Source: Domibacillus robiginosus
Lineage (GTDB): Bacteria > Bacillota > Bacilli > Bacillales > Domibacillaceae
Direction of reading: 5' to 3'
Assembly: GCF_000966195.1 (NCBI RefSeq)
Contig: NZ_LAHL01000041.1
Location: 1 to 64,000, forward strand
Length of the DNA: 64,000 nucleotides
Shown here: piece by piece, positions 17,323-26,270 of the stretch
Layout: each line of letters begins with the position of its first letter
How positions within the stretch are numbered: position 1 is the first letter of the stretch
Made by a program: the position numbers and the translations under genes
The notes under the pieces: generated by a model
What the model saw: only the letters and a program-made list of their open reading frames with translations
What the model was told of the DNA's origin: nothing
Database searches by the model: none

Positions 17323-17769
17323 ATGCATGCTAAAATCATAACATTGGACAGTGAATTAAAAAAAGCCTTTTCCATTCGGAAAGAAGTGTTTGTTGAAGAA
17401 CAAAAGGTATCTTTAGAAGATGAATTTGATGAGTTTGATACTCTTCAGGGACCTGCTCAGCACATTCTGGTTTATTATGAGGATGAGCCGGTCGGAACAG
17501 GACGGATAAGATGGGTTGATGATGTTGGCAAGCTGGAAAGAATTTGTATACTAAAACCTTACCGTCAATTCGGCCTCGGAAAAGTGATCATTGGGGCGTT
17601 AGAAACGATAGCGAGGAAGCAGGGAACTTCTCAGGTCAAGCTACATGGACAGGTACAGGCAGAGGGCTTTTATAAGAAACTTGGCTATTATGCTTCATCA
17701 GATGTTTTTATGGAGGATGGTATTCCCCACCTTTTGATGAAAAAAGAGTTAACTGCTGAACTTTTATGA
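17323..17769 (+). CDS. GNAT family N-acetyltransferase (ElaA/YjcF-like)
   Basis: A 148-residue acetyltransferase. The N-terminal AFSIRKEVFVEEQKVSLEDEFDEFD is typical of the YjcF/ElaA subgroup, and the acetyl-CoA loop is CILKPYRQFGLGKVIIGALE (residues about 78-97). The substrate is unknown. AAAGGA lies about 12 bases before ATG 17323. It is divergent from a MarR regulator. Confidence 0.82.
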   Translation: MHAKIITLDSELKKAFSIRKEVFVEEQKVSLEDEFDEFDTLQGPAQHILVYYEDEPVGTGRIRWVDDVGKLERICILKPYRQFGLGKVIIGALETIARKQGTSQVKLHGQVQAEGFYKKLGYYASSDVFMEDGIPHLLMKKELTAELL

Positions 17770-17787
17770 GACGTCTCAGTATGACAA

Positions 17788-18387
17788 AGTACACCCTTTA
17801 TTCAACTGGATCGTTATGCTTATGTTTGGTGTTACCTTAACAATACAGTCAGTCCTCGATCTCCTTTTGACGCTTTGTTAGTCGGATGAGCCGGCCATTC
17901 AGGGCTTACAGTGGGAAGCTGGGAAGTTATTATTGCTTGCATTTTTATTTGCTGCAATTCAATATGAAAACAATAAAGATTAGAGTTTTCCGGGCTGTAA
18001 TGGCTTTTGTCACCGAAATTAGTATAGATCTATGGCATTTTTATTAGGCTCTTTCGCTACACCAGAGTTATGGTCTTATGAATAAATTATTATGTGATGG
18101 TGCACGCTTCATCATAATAGGGCTGGGCACAGCTATCTATTTACATACCAATTTCGCCCCATCCCTGTTGATCGTTTTATGTTGATTATTCAAGAATTAA
18201 CAAAAATGAATATATGGCTCATAAAAATAGGTATTTATGTTCTTTTTCTTTATCCCTTTTATTCCACGGACCTGTTGGCGCGGGAATGATACTGGCTGTT
18301 TGTCTAGAATGCTTGATTCTTCATTATTGCATGGCTTTAACAGGCTTTAAGCTAAAGCCGCATTTCTCTAAACAAGCAAATATTTAA
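17788..18387 (+). pseudogene. Decayed YczE/YitT-type membrane protein
   Basis: Fragments of one membrane protein appear in shifting frames: FNWIVMLMFGVTLTIQSVLD, then GLTVGSWEVIIACIF, then GTAIYLHTNFAPSPVDRFML and IQELTKMNIWLIKIGIYVLF, then GPVGAGMILAVCLECLILHY ending at TAA 18387. The succession (symmetry around GLTVGSW and the ending GPVGAG) is that of the YczE/YyaS/YitT family. Several frameshifts and internal stops make it dead. Confidence 0.7.
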
Positions 18388-18674
18388 ATCAACAAATAAA
18401 CAGGATTATTTATTGGAGCTTTGAATAAAACTGCTTAAAAATCATCCATCCGAACAAACAATAAAACGAGAACGAGTTTTTTCACGGATAGTCTTCATAC
18501 TGTAAGTTTCCAGCTCTTCCTCTGTTAAAAGGACTGAAGGCGTAGCTATCATATCTGGCGCAAATCGATTTCCTTGAGTACTTTCCCAATTGCACCCTTC
18601 GGAAGAAAAAACGGTTCGTTCATCTTAAAGACGGGTAGCTGTTAATTAAAGACTTATACTAAGGTGAGTGTTTG
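18388..18674. other. Intergenic region with minor coding debris
   Basis: On the minus strand short runs such as LPKGAIGKVLKEIDLRQ and FAPDMIATPSVLLTEEEAG occur in different frames between about 18470 and 18630. They read like debris of one small gene, but I do not recognise the family. Confidence 0.35.
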
Positions 18675-19253
18675 ATGTTTGGATTATCCGATTTACTATC
18701 GTTAGTGATTTCAGCTTTTATTATTTTGCCAGTGGTTGTATTATTGCGAGAAATGGGTTATTTGATTGTGAGTTTCCTCTTCGGGGTCGAAAATCCAAGA
18801 ATTACAATCGGTTCAGGCCCTCGAATATTTAAGGCAGGCATACTGGACGTGAGAAAGTATTATCACCTCTATAGCTGGTTTTCTTATGATTCTTTAAACA
18901 AAGAAAACAAGTGGGTTTATATTTTTGTATATGCAGGGCCTATTTTAACGAATGTCATTACTGCTTTAATCATTAATTCTCTTTTGGCAAATGGTTATTG
19001 GCAGGAATACGCTACATTTTGGGATCGATTTATTTTTTATGCATTTTACTACGTATTGTTCGATGCTGTGCCAATGAAGACAGTAAACGGGAAGCCCAAT
19101 AACGGTTTAATTATTTATGACATGCTTCGATATGGAAGGAGAACTGATTACAATCAAGAACCGATCATTCCTGCAACAAAGGATATAGAAGAACAATACC
19201 AGCAGCATATGGAAGAAATTGAGGAAATTAAAAAAAAGGAACAGCAGGATTAA
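18675..19253 (+). CDS. Membrane protein resembling a catalytically dead M50 site-2 protease
   Basis: A protein of about 192 residues with three to four hydrophobic helices and a charged, coiled C-terminal tail (about 165-192). Its layout follows the M50 site-2 protease fold: helix 1 carries REMGY (25-29) where active proteases have HExGH, then GVENPRITIGSGPRIFKAG as in the segment following the active helix, and FDAVPMKTVNGKPNNG (129-144) where they have NxxP...DG. The zinc-binding His pair and the metal Asp are absent, so a proteolytic role is unlikely; a scaffold or regulatory role is inference. AAGGTGAG precedes ATG 18675. No operon partner. Confidence 0.65.
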   Translation: MFGLSDLLSLVISAFIILPVVVLLREMGYLIVSFLFGVENPRITIGSGPRIFKAGILDVRKYYHLYSWFSYDSLNKENKWVYIFVYAGPILTNVITALIINSLLANGYWQEYATFWDRFIFYAFYYVLFDAVPMKTVNGKPNNGLIIYDMLRYGRRTDYNQEPIIPATKDIEEQYQQHMEEIEEIKKKEQQD

Positions 19254-19276
19254 TAAAGTAATTCCATATAGTATTT

Positions 19277-19305
19277 GCCTGAATAAGTATAAGACTTATT
19301 CAGGC
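19277..19305. terminator. Bidirectional terminator
   Basis: GCCTGAATAAG pairs perfectly with CTTATTCAGGC around a 7-base loop. It lies between two convergent genes. Confidence 0.7.
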
Positions 19306-19325
19306 TTATTCTGTCGTTTATTATT

Positions 19326-19745
19326 TTAAATAAAGTAATCCTCTACGCCCGGATCTGTATATGGGCTTGTTGTATGAAAAGGCTCATTGTTTTCTGGCTT
19401 TGGCTTTGCATCTACATATAGCAGCATACCGCCTGTGATCACATCTGTGTAATGCTTGTCTGCTTCTTCCTCCGACATGCCAGCTGACATTCCTATACGA
19501 AGCAAAGCATCACGTACAGGCTTATCCCCCAATAAAAAAGCAGCAAATCGGTCTCTCCACGATTCAAGTCGCGCAGACTCTACTTTTATATCCATCTGAC
19601 CTTTTCTCATTAACATCTCTTCTTCATCTTTTACGATAACATACATATCTTCTTCTTTATAACCTTCTTGTTTTAACTCATTGATCTTCCATAACAAATC
19701 TTGTTCTTCATAATAAACATAGATAAATTTTTTATCTGCCATCAT
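19326..19745 (-). CDS. General stress protein 17M (YflT domain)
   Basis: A cytosolic protein of about 139 residues. The N-terminal YFLT fold is visible (KFIYVYYEEQDLLWKINELK, then EEDMYVIVKDEEE), and the central part RDALLRIGMSAGMSEEEADK plus GGMLLYVDAKP matches the 17M-like group induced by SigB in Bacillus. Biochemical role unknown. GGAGAATCGTG positions the ATG at 19745. It lies 94 bases downstream of selO with a terminator between, so it may depend partly on read-through. Confidence 0.78.
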   Translation of the reverse strand: MMADKKFIYVYYEEQDLLWKINELKQEGYKEEDMYVIVKDEEEMLMRKGQMDIKVESARLESWRDRFAAFLLGDKPVRDALLRIGMSAGMSEEEADKHYTDVITGGMLLYVDAKPKPENNEPFHTTSPYTDPGVEDYFI

Positions 19746-19764
19746 CACGATTCTCCTTAAACTT

Positions 19765-19803
19765 AAAAATAAGGATGCCTTTAAAAAAGGTCTCCTTATT
19801 TTT
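19765..19803 (-). terminator. Terminator after selO
   Basis: AAAAATAAGGA pairs with TCCTTATTTTT, with an inner CCTTT/AAAGG stem. It separates selO from the stress gene. Confidence 0.75.
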
Positions 19804-19838
19804 AACCGATCTTTGATTCAACATACAAAAAGCTTTTA

Positions 19839-21311
19839 TCAGGTCCCACAGAATGTTCGGTACGGACGTAGTGTTGGCTCAGGAAGATCCGCATATTCCG
19901 CTTGTTCTGCAGAATACGCATATGGGTCAGAAAGAGCTTTAAGCAATTTTTCCATTACAATAAAGTCTCCCTGTCCGGCAGCTTCTAATGCTGCTTCTAC
20001 TCTGTGATTCCTCGGGATCACAGCCGGATTGCTGCTTCGCATTAAGTCACGTGAAGCTTCTTTTGATTCTGACTGTTTATCCAGTCTATCGTGCCAGCGT
20101 TTCTGCCATTCGGCAAATTCCGGTGCTTTAAACAAGTCCATGTTTTCTAGCTGGTCAGCTGTTAAAGCACGGAACGTGTTCGTGTAGTCTGCACGATATT
20201 TATGCATCAGGCTGAGAAAATCTTCAATAAGCGCTTCGTCTCCTGCTTCTTTATTCATAATACCGAGTTTGGCTCTCATTCCTGCAAGCCAGTTCGAGCG
20301 GTATACTTCAATATAATCTGTTAGTTCTTTTTGAGCCAGGTTTACCGCTTCATCCTGATCTTTATGCAAAAGTGGCAGCAGCGTTTCAGCAAGTCGCGCC
20401 AGGTTCCATCCTCCAATAGGCGGCTGATTTTTATACGCATAACGCCCTTGAACATCAATGGAGCTGAATACCGTCTCCGGATCATATACATCCATAAAAG
20501 CACAAGGACCATAATCAATGGTTTCACCGCTGATCGTCATATTATCAGTGTTCATAACTCCATGAATAAAACCGACCAGCTGCCATTTGGCTATTAAAGA
20601 TGCTTGACGCCTGATCAATTCTCGAAGCAGTGAGAGGTAGCGGTTTTCACTTGCCTCTATATGTGGATAATGACGCGAGATCGTGTAATCAGCGAGGCTG
20701 CGCAGGTCTTCTTCAGAACCCCATTGCGCTGCAAACTCAAATGTGCCGACACGCAGATGGCTGGCCGCTACACGTGTCATAATTGCACCAGTCAAGCCGG
20801 TTTCACGGTTAACGGTTTCCCCTGTTGTGACAACGGATAAACTTCGAGTAGTCGGAATTCCAAGCGCATGCATGGCTTCGCTAATAATGTATTCACGCAG
20901 CATTGGACCCAGTGCCGCCCGGCCGTCGCCTCCACGCGAATAAGGGGTTCGCCCCGAGCCTTTAAGCTGGATGTCAAAACGGTCTCCAGAAGGCGTGATC
21001 TGTTCACCAACAAGCAGTGCCCGGCCGTCGCCAAGCATGGTAAAGTGCCCAAATTGATGGCCTGCATACGCCTGAGCAATCTTTGCGGCGCCTTCAGGTA
21101 CCCGGTTACCCGCTAACACTTCTATTTCTTCTGCTTTTCTTAGTTGTTGTGCATCCAGTCCAAGAGAGGAAGCAAGCGTATCATTTAAAACGACGAGTTT
21201 GGGCGAGCGTACAGGATTTACGTCAATAACTGAGAAAAATGTTTTTGGCAGCTGAGTATAACTGTTGTCAAGGCTCCAGCCAGTTTGGGTTGTTTCGTTT
21301 TCCTTTGTCAT
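19839..21311 (-). CDS. selO: SelO (YdiU) protein adenylyltransferase
   Basis: A 490-residue pseudokinase-fold enzyme that transfers AMP from ATP to Ser, Thr or Tyr of proteins. Family landmarks are intact: [18 protein letters not shown], the [18 protein letters not shown] glycine-rich segment, [20 protein letters not shown], and the metal-binding [20 protein letters not shown] loop (Asn and Asp ligands). The C-terminal [16 protein letters not shown] is also characteristic. The C-terminus lacks the Cys (selenocysteine in animals) as an extended tail, though the final residues are CGT. AAAGGGG precedes the ATG. It forms its own unit. Confidence 0.92.
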   Translation of the reverse strand: MTKENETTQTGWSLDNSYTQLPKTFFSVIDVNPVRSPKLVVLNDTLASSLGLDAQQLRKAEEIEVLAGNRVPEGAAKIAQAYAGHQFGHFTMLGDGRALLVGEQITPSGDRFDIQLKGSGRTPYSRGGDGRAALGPMLREYIISEAMHALGIPTTRSLSVVTTGETVNRETGLTGAIMTRVAASHLRVGTFEFAAQWGSEEDLRSLADYTISRHYPHIEASENRYLSLLRELIRRQASLIAKWQLVGFIHGVMNTDNMTISGETIDYGPCAFMDVYDPETVFSSIDVQGRYAYKNQPPIGGWNLARLAETLLPLLHKDQDEAVNLAQKELTDYIEVYRSNWLAGMRAKLGIMNKEAGDEALIEDFLSLMHKYRADYTNTFRALTADQLENMDLFKAPEFAEWQKRWHDRLDKQSESKEASRDLMRSSNPAVIPRNHRVEAALEAAGQGDFIVMEKLLKALSDPYAYSAEQAEYADLPEPTLRPYRTFCGT

Positions 21312-21703
21312 CGTATCCCCTTTTCTTTTTGTGTCTTTTATATGTTGGTTTGCTTTTCAACACATTTAAATAATGCACTTTAGTTTATCATGCAACAGAC
21401 TTAATTAATGTCTGCGCTACTTTTTTTATTATACCCTTCCCAGCTTTTGATAAAGCTTTTATTAGCTCGGGTTTTGTTTTTGGCAAAAACGAGGTTATTG
21501 CTATATGTTTTTTTAAAATATCCTTTGATTTTTGCACATAATGTTTTTAAAATAAACCATTTTTGAAACGCTTTATTTTCTTAAAACACCCGCTGATCCA
21601 GGGAAATTGTTCGTATCCTCTCTTTTAAACTAAATAAAAATTATCCAATTTATTTTATAAACGTATTATAGTCTTACTTAAATAACTCCTTGCATTCAAA
21701 AAA
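21312..21703. other. Intergenic region
   Basis: Upstream of selO. AT-rich, with no gene or recognised motif apart from the terminator of the next leftward gene at its right end. Confidence 0.5.
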
Positions 21704-21740
21704 AAAAAGAACCAACAAAATAAATTTGTCGGTTCTTTTT
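21704..21740 (-). terminator. Terminator after zinc-finger gene
   Basis: AAAAGAACC pairs with GGTTCTTTT around an inner ACAAA/TTTGT stem, with A/T runs on both sides. Confidence 0.8.
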
Positions 21741-21746
21741 AATCCT

Positions 21747-21983
21747 CTATTTGGTTTGAGCACTTTGAATAAAATCAATTGACGTAATTCCATATTGTTC
21801 ATAAGCCTGCTGAGCCACTTTTTTGCTTTCTTGGAGAGAGTTATATTCCCTATTCCTACAGTGTGTACAGTGGCCATATGGCACGTTATGAATAAACAGT
21901 ATTTTCCCCTGGTAATAAAGGGAGGACATATCCAGAGACGGCAACAAAACTCCTTGATGACAATAATTGCAACTAGCTAACAA
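21747..21983 (-). CDS. YgiT-type zinc-finger protein
   Basis: A 78-residue protein with two CxxC knuckles, CNYC at residues 5-8 and CTHC at 39-42, around a beta-rich segment, then a helical tail (SLQESKKVAQQAYEQYG). This is the N-terminal zinc domain of the MqsA/YgiT type without the HTH domain. It begins with TTG behind GGGGG at about 11 bases. Stand-alone members occur widely in Bacillus and are often next to DUF4258-type toxins, but no such partner lies here. Function unknown. Confidence 0.65.
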   Translation of the reverse strand: MLASCNYCHQGVLLPSLDMSSLYYQGKILFIHNVPYGHCTHCRNREYNSLQESKKVAQQAYEQYGITSIDFIQSAQTK

Positions 21984-22115
21984 TTTTTGCTACCCCCATA
22001 TAATCATCTCTATGTTTTACATACTATATCATCTCTACTTTAATGTGAAAACCATAATTTTCAAAAAACCTGTTCTCTTACTCAAAAGTGCATCTGTGAA
22101 ACAATATGCAATCTA

Positions 22116-23513
22116 TTATTCTTTTTCACCAGAAAAAATGGCAGCTGAAACATTGCCAATAGAGCGGAACATTAAACGAAGCCATCCTGCTTTTTCAACT
22201 TCTTCGGTCGTAACTAGATTTACCGTTTGTTCCTGCGCCCCTTCCACTCCATCAATGTGATATGTGTATGTGACGGTACCAGCTTTTATACCTTCTTTTA
22301 CAGGAGCTGTAAGTTCATCATTTGTAAAATCCGTTTTGGCGTCAAGTTTTGGAGATGCTATTCCTTTTGGTACGAGAAAAGCAACCGTTTGCTCCGGCAC
22401 AACCGCAACCTCAGTTGCTTTCCCCTTTAAGACGGGCGCTTTTTCTTCTTTTGATGGACTTCCCGCTGTAACTACTTGTCGGATTTCAAAGTGATCAAAA
22501 CCATAATCCAGCACTTTCTTCGTTTCAGTAAAGCGGCTACCCATCGTTTCTGCGCCCATGACGACACTAATCAAACGCATTCCATCGCGTTCAGCTGTAC
22601 CGGCAAAGCAGTACCCTGCGTTGGTCGTATAGCCTGTTTTTAACCCATCCAGCCCTTCATAAGCATATTTTTTTAGCTCCGGGTGACTTTTATTGGCTTC
22701 AAGCATCCAATCGGAATTTACAAGAGGTTCTGGATCCTCATCACGGAATTGGTATGTTTGAAGAGAAGTGAAATCGGAAAACTCTGGCTGATCCTGAATG
22801 ATGTGCTGAACAAGCCTTGCCACGTCCATTGCCGACATTTTTGTTTCTTTATTATGGGTTGGACGGAATGCTGCCGGCATATCTAACCGGTCTAATCCTG
22901 TGGCATTGATGTATTCGGTTTTAGTCATTTCCATCCGCTGAGCTTCCTCATTCATCAGCTTAACAAATGCTGCCTCTGAACCAGCCACGTGTTCTGCAAG
23001 CGCTACGGCTGCATCGTTGGCTGAATGAAGAGCCATGGCTGTATATAGCTCTTTTACGGTGTACTGCTCTCCTGCTGTGAGATATACAGTAGCGCCAATC
23101 GTCTTGTCTGCATTTTCCTTCACTGTGACAGAATCATTCCAGGAGATCTCCCCTTTTTTCACCCTGTCCATCACAATATATTCTGTCATCATTTTGGTCA
23201 TACTGGCCGGTGCGTAAGCTGTATCGGCGTTCACGGATAAAAGGACTTTTCCAGTCGTCGGCTCCATCAGTACTGCTGATTTAAGATGTAGATTAAGAGA
23301 ATCAACTGATGGAATACGTTTATTTTCTATAGAGGTATTTTCTGTTTCTTTTGCTTCTTGTGATGCCGCAGCTGTTGGAAAACCATTAAGGTGAGAAAAT
23401 GGTGTTACTGGCAGGATCAGCATACTTGCAATTATCGTACGGATTGCTATTTTTTTCAGTCTTGCTTTTTCACTTTTTGTCACGTATGTAGTGGTGTAAC
23501 CATATTTCTTCAA
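22116..23513 (-). CDS. dacA: D-alanyl-D-alanine carboxypeptidase (PBP5 type)
   Basis: A 465-residue penicillin-binding protein that trims the terminal D-Ala of peptidoglycan stem peptides. It has an N-terminal membrane segment (about 22-42), the S11 peptidase domain with SMTK (104-107, catalytic Ser), SAN (164-166) and KTG (292-294), then the beta-rich PBP5 C-terminal domain and an amphipathic C-terminal anchor (WLRLMFRSIGNVSAAIF). The N-terminal 20 residues are basic and longer than usual before the signal. It starts at TTG behind AAGG. The gene is monocistronic. Confidence 0.88.
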   Translation of the reverse strand: MKKYGYTTTYVTKSEKARLKKIAIRTIIASMLILPVTPFSHLNGFPTAAASQEAKETENTSIENKRIPSVDSLNLHLKSAVLMEPTTGKVLLSVNADTAYAPASMTKMMTEYIVMDRVKKGEISWNDSVTVKENADKTIGATVYLTAGEQYTVKELYTAMALHSANDAAVALAEHVAGSEAAFVKLMNEEAQRMEMTKTEYINATGLDRLDMPAAFRPTHNKETKMSAMDVARLVQHIIQDQPEFSDFTSLQTYQFRDEDPEPLVNSDWMLEANKSHPELKKYAYEGLDGLKTGYTTNAGYCFAGTAERDGMRLISVVMGAETMGSRFTETKKVLDYGFDHFEIRQVVTAGSPSKEEKAPVLKGKATEVAVVPEQTVAFLVPKGIASPKLDAKTDFTNDELTAPVKEGIKAGTVTYTYHIDGVEGAQEQTVNLVTTEEVEKAGWLRLMFRSIGNVSAAIFSGEKE

Positions 23514-23784
23514 AACATCAACCTTCTTTCTTTATATAGACGATCTATTAGTTAACTCGCTTTCAAGCATCCTTTAGTATTTTAAAATAGGAATGAAAAA
23601 TAGAAAAGAAGTAAGTAACTTCATTTTTGTCATTTTTTCATATAGTTTCTTTGGTGTAAAAATTCTTATTTGTTGAATTTTACACATAGTGTATTAAAAA
23701 ATATATACATGCTCCTACTCATATGAAAATCCGCTCATTAATGCTTGTTTGAGCCATTGTCTATTTTTTATTTTTATCAAAAAT
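23514..23784. other. Intergenic region
   Basis: Upstream of the carboxypeptidase gene; AT-rich, no gene seen. Confidence 0.5.
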
Positions 23785-23814
23785 AAAAAATGCAGCCCTG
23801 AATGAAGGTCTGCA
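23785..23814 (-). terminator. Terminator after HPr-like gene
   Basis: On the minus strand TGCAGACCT pairs with AGGGCTGCA (one mismatch) and is followed by T6. Confidence 0.75.
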
Positions 23815-23832
23815 CTTTCAGCAAATGCTTTA

Positions 23833-24081
23833 TTAAACAACTTCAACCGGCAGGCTGTGTTTCCAAAATACACTGGACATTGCCACTTTTGCTTCGTCCT
23901 CATCCGGTCCGTGAATCTCCAGCTTGAAGGATTTTGAATTTAAAATGCTGTATGTCAGCCCTAAAATGCTTTTGGCATCGATCGTTTGATTGTCTGTAAT
24001 AATCACAATACTTGATTTGAATCGGCTGGCCGTTTGATTAATTTCTACCACTACTTGTGCTCTTGATTTATCTAGTAACAT
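23833..24081 (-). CDS. HPr-like protein without the active-site histidine
   Basis: A protein of about 82 residues that aligns with HPr along its length: the strand VVVEINQTASRFKSSIVII, NQTIDAKSILGLTYSIL (the Ser-46-type loop, DAKSI) and LEIHGPDEDEAKVAMSSVF. The His-15 motif (IHARPA) is missing; the N-terminus begins directly with MLLDKSRAQ, so it cannot carry the PTS phosphate in the usual way. Ser in DAKSI is kept, as in regulatory paralogues. The start at 24081 follows AAAAGG at 9 bases. A degenerate, possibly regulatory HPr paralogue; function unknown. Confidence 0.72.
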   Translation of the reverse strand: MLLDKSRAQVVVEINQTASRFKSSIVIITDNQTIDAKSILGLTYSILNSKSFKLEIHGPDEDEAKVAMSSVFWKHSLPVEVV

Positions 24082-24490
24082 CTTCATCATCCTTTTGAAA
24101 AAGTATAGTTTATTTCGGCAATATCTTTGTAGCTCTTGACCCAATAGCGAAAAATCAAAGGAAGCCATAAATTTTAAATTGGTTCATGTTAGTATAACAT
24201 GCTTTGTTTTTTAGCGTCTGACGATTTGCACATAAATGGGTGACAATATAATGAATTTTGAGCTATTCTCCGGCCTATGTATTCCACTTATAACTGCGTG
24301 AAACAGGTACTACTATTTAAGTTACGAGGGCTAATTAAATATCCCGCCTATAAAAATAGACGGGTGCTTTAAAGCAGCAGCGGGCGTTCATTGTTTATAT
24401 TCATTCAAATTCCTTTTCTAGTAAAGAGAATTAAAGAAACTTAGCTAAATTTTTTATAACTCCATGCAGCCGTAATGAATCCATTACAAA
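24082..24490. other. Intergenic region with GC-richer hairpin
   Basis: No gene. A hairpin CCCGCC...AGACGGG near 24342-24364 followed on the + strand by TTTAAAGC may end the leftward coat operon transcript or be a chance structure. Confidence 0.4.
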
Positions 24491-24718
24491 TTATTCGAAT
24501 AATTTGTCCAGCATATCTTTTAAAGACGTATTCGTTGAATCAGGTGCTGGAGTATGTTGTTTTTTCAGCTCTTCCAGCGCCTTAGCCTGGTTTTTCTTAA
24601 AATCTTCTTTTAGCTTAGCATTACTACGCTTCTGACGAGAATCTTTTACTAGCTTTTGGAGAGATTTCTCGTTCATTTTACGCAATTGTTCAACCAGGTC
24701 TTTACCTGTATTATCCAT
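24491..24718 (-). CDS. Small charged, coiled protein of the coat operon (CotW-like)
   Basis: A 75-residue, Lys/Glu-rich, helix-forming protein (KDLVEQLRKMNEKSLQKLVK and KNQAKALEELKKQ). It has no recognised domain. It is the third gene of a unit with two CotX-type coat proteins, in the same way that the small charged CotW accompanies CotV and CotX in Bacillus subtilis. A strong AGGAGAG precedes the ATG. A spore-coat role is inference from operon position and composition. Confidence 0.6.
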   Translation of the reverse strand: MDNTGKDLVEQLRKMNEKSLQKLVKDSRQKRSNAKLKEDFKKNQAKALEELKKQHTPAPDSTNTSLKDMLDKLFE

Positions 24719-24752
24719 ACATTTCTCTCCTCTTTTTAAACTGATCTATCTT

Positions 24753-25184
24753 TTAAAGAACATCAAGCTTAACGACAATGGCAACCAGGATTTGAAGCAA
24801 TGCTTGAATATTCAAAGCCAAATCAGTATCTGTTGTTGTTACTTTTACGTGCTTAGATCCTTCCACAACTGTTTTTTGCGTATTTTTTTGCTTTGTCTTC
24901 ATAAATTGTTTAAGGTCTTGAAGCACTGACTTGCTTTGATCGGAATCGCCAATTGTGATACTGAGAACCACTGCAATGGCTGCCTGGATGCCAAGCTGCA
25001 GAGAAACCGCTGCTTGCGTATCTGTTGTTCTCACATCTACGTCTTCTGAATCCTTTACAATAATCCATTCAAACGATTTCTGCTCGGTTGAAACAAATTG
25101 GTCTGCTTCCTGTGAAATATCATCATCGTTTCGGCCGTTATTGTTATCACAATGGTCTAGTGCTCTCCACTTTTTCTCACTCAT
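24753..25184 (-). CDS. Spore coat protein X/V family, double-repeat
   Basis: A protein of about 143 residues containing two copies of the Coat_X unit: KDSEDVDVRTTDTQAAVSLQ with its hydrophobic continuation, and VEGSKHVKVTTTDTDLALNI with the ending LVAIVVKLDVL. The N-terminal about 35 residues are polar and acidic. This family forms insoluble outer-coat or crust layers of the spore. AGAGGTG places the start at 25184. It is the second gene of a unit behind a SigK-like promoter, 33 bases after the first. Confidence 0.82.
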   Translation of the reverse strand: MSEKKWRALDHCDNNNGRNDDDISQEADQFVSTEQKSFEWIIVKDSEDVDVRTTDTQAAVSLQLGIQAAIAVVLSITIGDSDQSKSVLQDLKQFMKTKQKNTQKTVVEGSKHVKVTTTDTDLALNIQALLQILVAIVVKLDVL

Positions 25185-25217
25185 ATGATTCACCTCTTTC
25201 ATTTTTAATAAAACGGA

Positions 25218-25685
25218 TTACAACACGTCTAATTTAATCACTAAAGCAACCAGCACTTGCAGAAGCGCTTGAATGTTTACTGAGAGATCTGTATCAGTTG
25301 TTGTGATCTTAACATCTTTAGAGTTTTCAACAAAGATTTTCTGTTTGTTTGTCTGCTCCGCATCAAACTGCTGGAAAAGCTCCTGTGCTACCGACTGACC
25401 CTCATCTGAATCGCCAATCGTAATGCTGATAACCAGCGCAATTGCTAGCTGCAAGCCTACTTGAAGAGAAACGGCAGCCTGCGTATCTGTTGACTGAACA
25501 TCAACATTACAAGAATCTTTAATCCATACTAGTTCATCCGATTCTTGTTCGATAATCGATTTTTGAACGCCATCCTGTGCTACCTCTTCATCATTATTCC
25601 GGTTGTTGTCTTCGCGCTCCCTGTCTTCACGGTGCTTGCGCTTGCGCTTTTTGTTCTCGCTTTCTTCTTCGTAACTTCTTGACAT
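25218..25685 (-). CDS. Spore coat protein X/V family, double-repeat
   Basis: A 155-residue protein with a very basic N-terminus (KKRKRKHREDREREDNNRN) and two Coat_X units: IKDSCNVDVQSTDTQAAVSL and VENSKDVKITTTDTDLSVNI, ending LVALVIKLDVL. It is a paralogue of the following gene and the first of the unit. The single Cys (CNVDV) may take part in cross-linking. AAAGGAGGGG precedes the ATG. Expected to be made late in the mother cell. Confidence 0.83.
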   Translation of the reverse strand: MSRSYEEESENKKRKRKHREDREREDNNRNNDEEVAQDGVQKSIIEQESDELVWIKDSCNVDVQSTDTQAAVSLQVGLQLAIALVISITIGDSDEGQSVAQELFQQFDAEQTNKQKIFVENSKDVKITTTDTDLSVNIQALLQVLVALVIKLDVL

Positions 25686-25716
25686 AACTTTACCCCTCCT
25701 TTTTCATGGTATACCA

Positions 25717-25744
25717 TACTGTATGAGGTAAGTGTTCCTTCTGT
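25717..25744 (-). promoter_or_regulatory. SigK-type promoter of the coat operon
   Basis: On the minus strand CATACAGTA (25717-25725) matches the -10 pattern CATANNNTA exactly, and AC stands 17 bases upstream (25743-25744) as in the -35 of SigK promoters. It lies about 30 bases before the first coat gene. Confidence 0.65.
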
Positions 25745-25911
25745 AGCGGCATATGTAACTAGTTTAAAAAATAAAAAATCACCTTTTTACAGGCGATTTT
25801 AAACCAAACTATTTAATTTTAAAAAACAATGATCGAAAACAAGGGAATTCTTTCAATAGATGTGTTTTCATTTCATCAATCATTTTATTACACTCAAAAT
25901 GAGCTGATCCC

Positions 25912-26205
25912 TTAAATAACAAATAGGTAAAGAGCAGTCCTTTTCGCTTTAACTTCTTTTTGTTTCCTTGTTAAAGGAGTGTAGTTCAGCCAATTCGCCC
26001 TTTTTAATATAGCATGCAGCTCATCATCCAGCTCTTCTTCAATTTCCCTCATCCTCTGAATGACTTCTGGATAAGAACAGCCTAAATGCGCAGCAGCTTG
26101 TTTGTGTGGAGTATGCTCTATCAAAAGCTATAAAAATGCTCCGATGTTTTTGCCTGCCGGGCAAGCATATCCTCGATCTTTACTACATATTCGTATAACT
26201 TCCTT
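25912..26205 (-). pseudogene. Small hypothetical gene, probably frameshifted
   Basis: The 3' part encodes LIEHTPHKQAAAHLGCSYPE and REIEEELDDELHAILKRANW, ending near 25912. In the next frame directly upstream KLYEYVVKIEDMLARQAKTS reads smoothly into it, joined at about 26123 where a shift is needed. The composition looks genuinely coding, a small helical protein. I do not recognise it. It may be a broken gene or a sequencing slip; no start with a good ribosome site was found. Confidence 0.35.
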
Positions 26206-26270
26206 TTTTATTCCGGCAGGGATTGAACGAGTCTATTTAGCAGCACGCCAGCAGTGCTTCATTCATTGGC

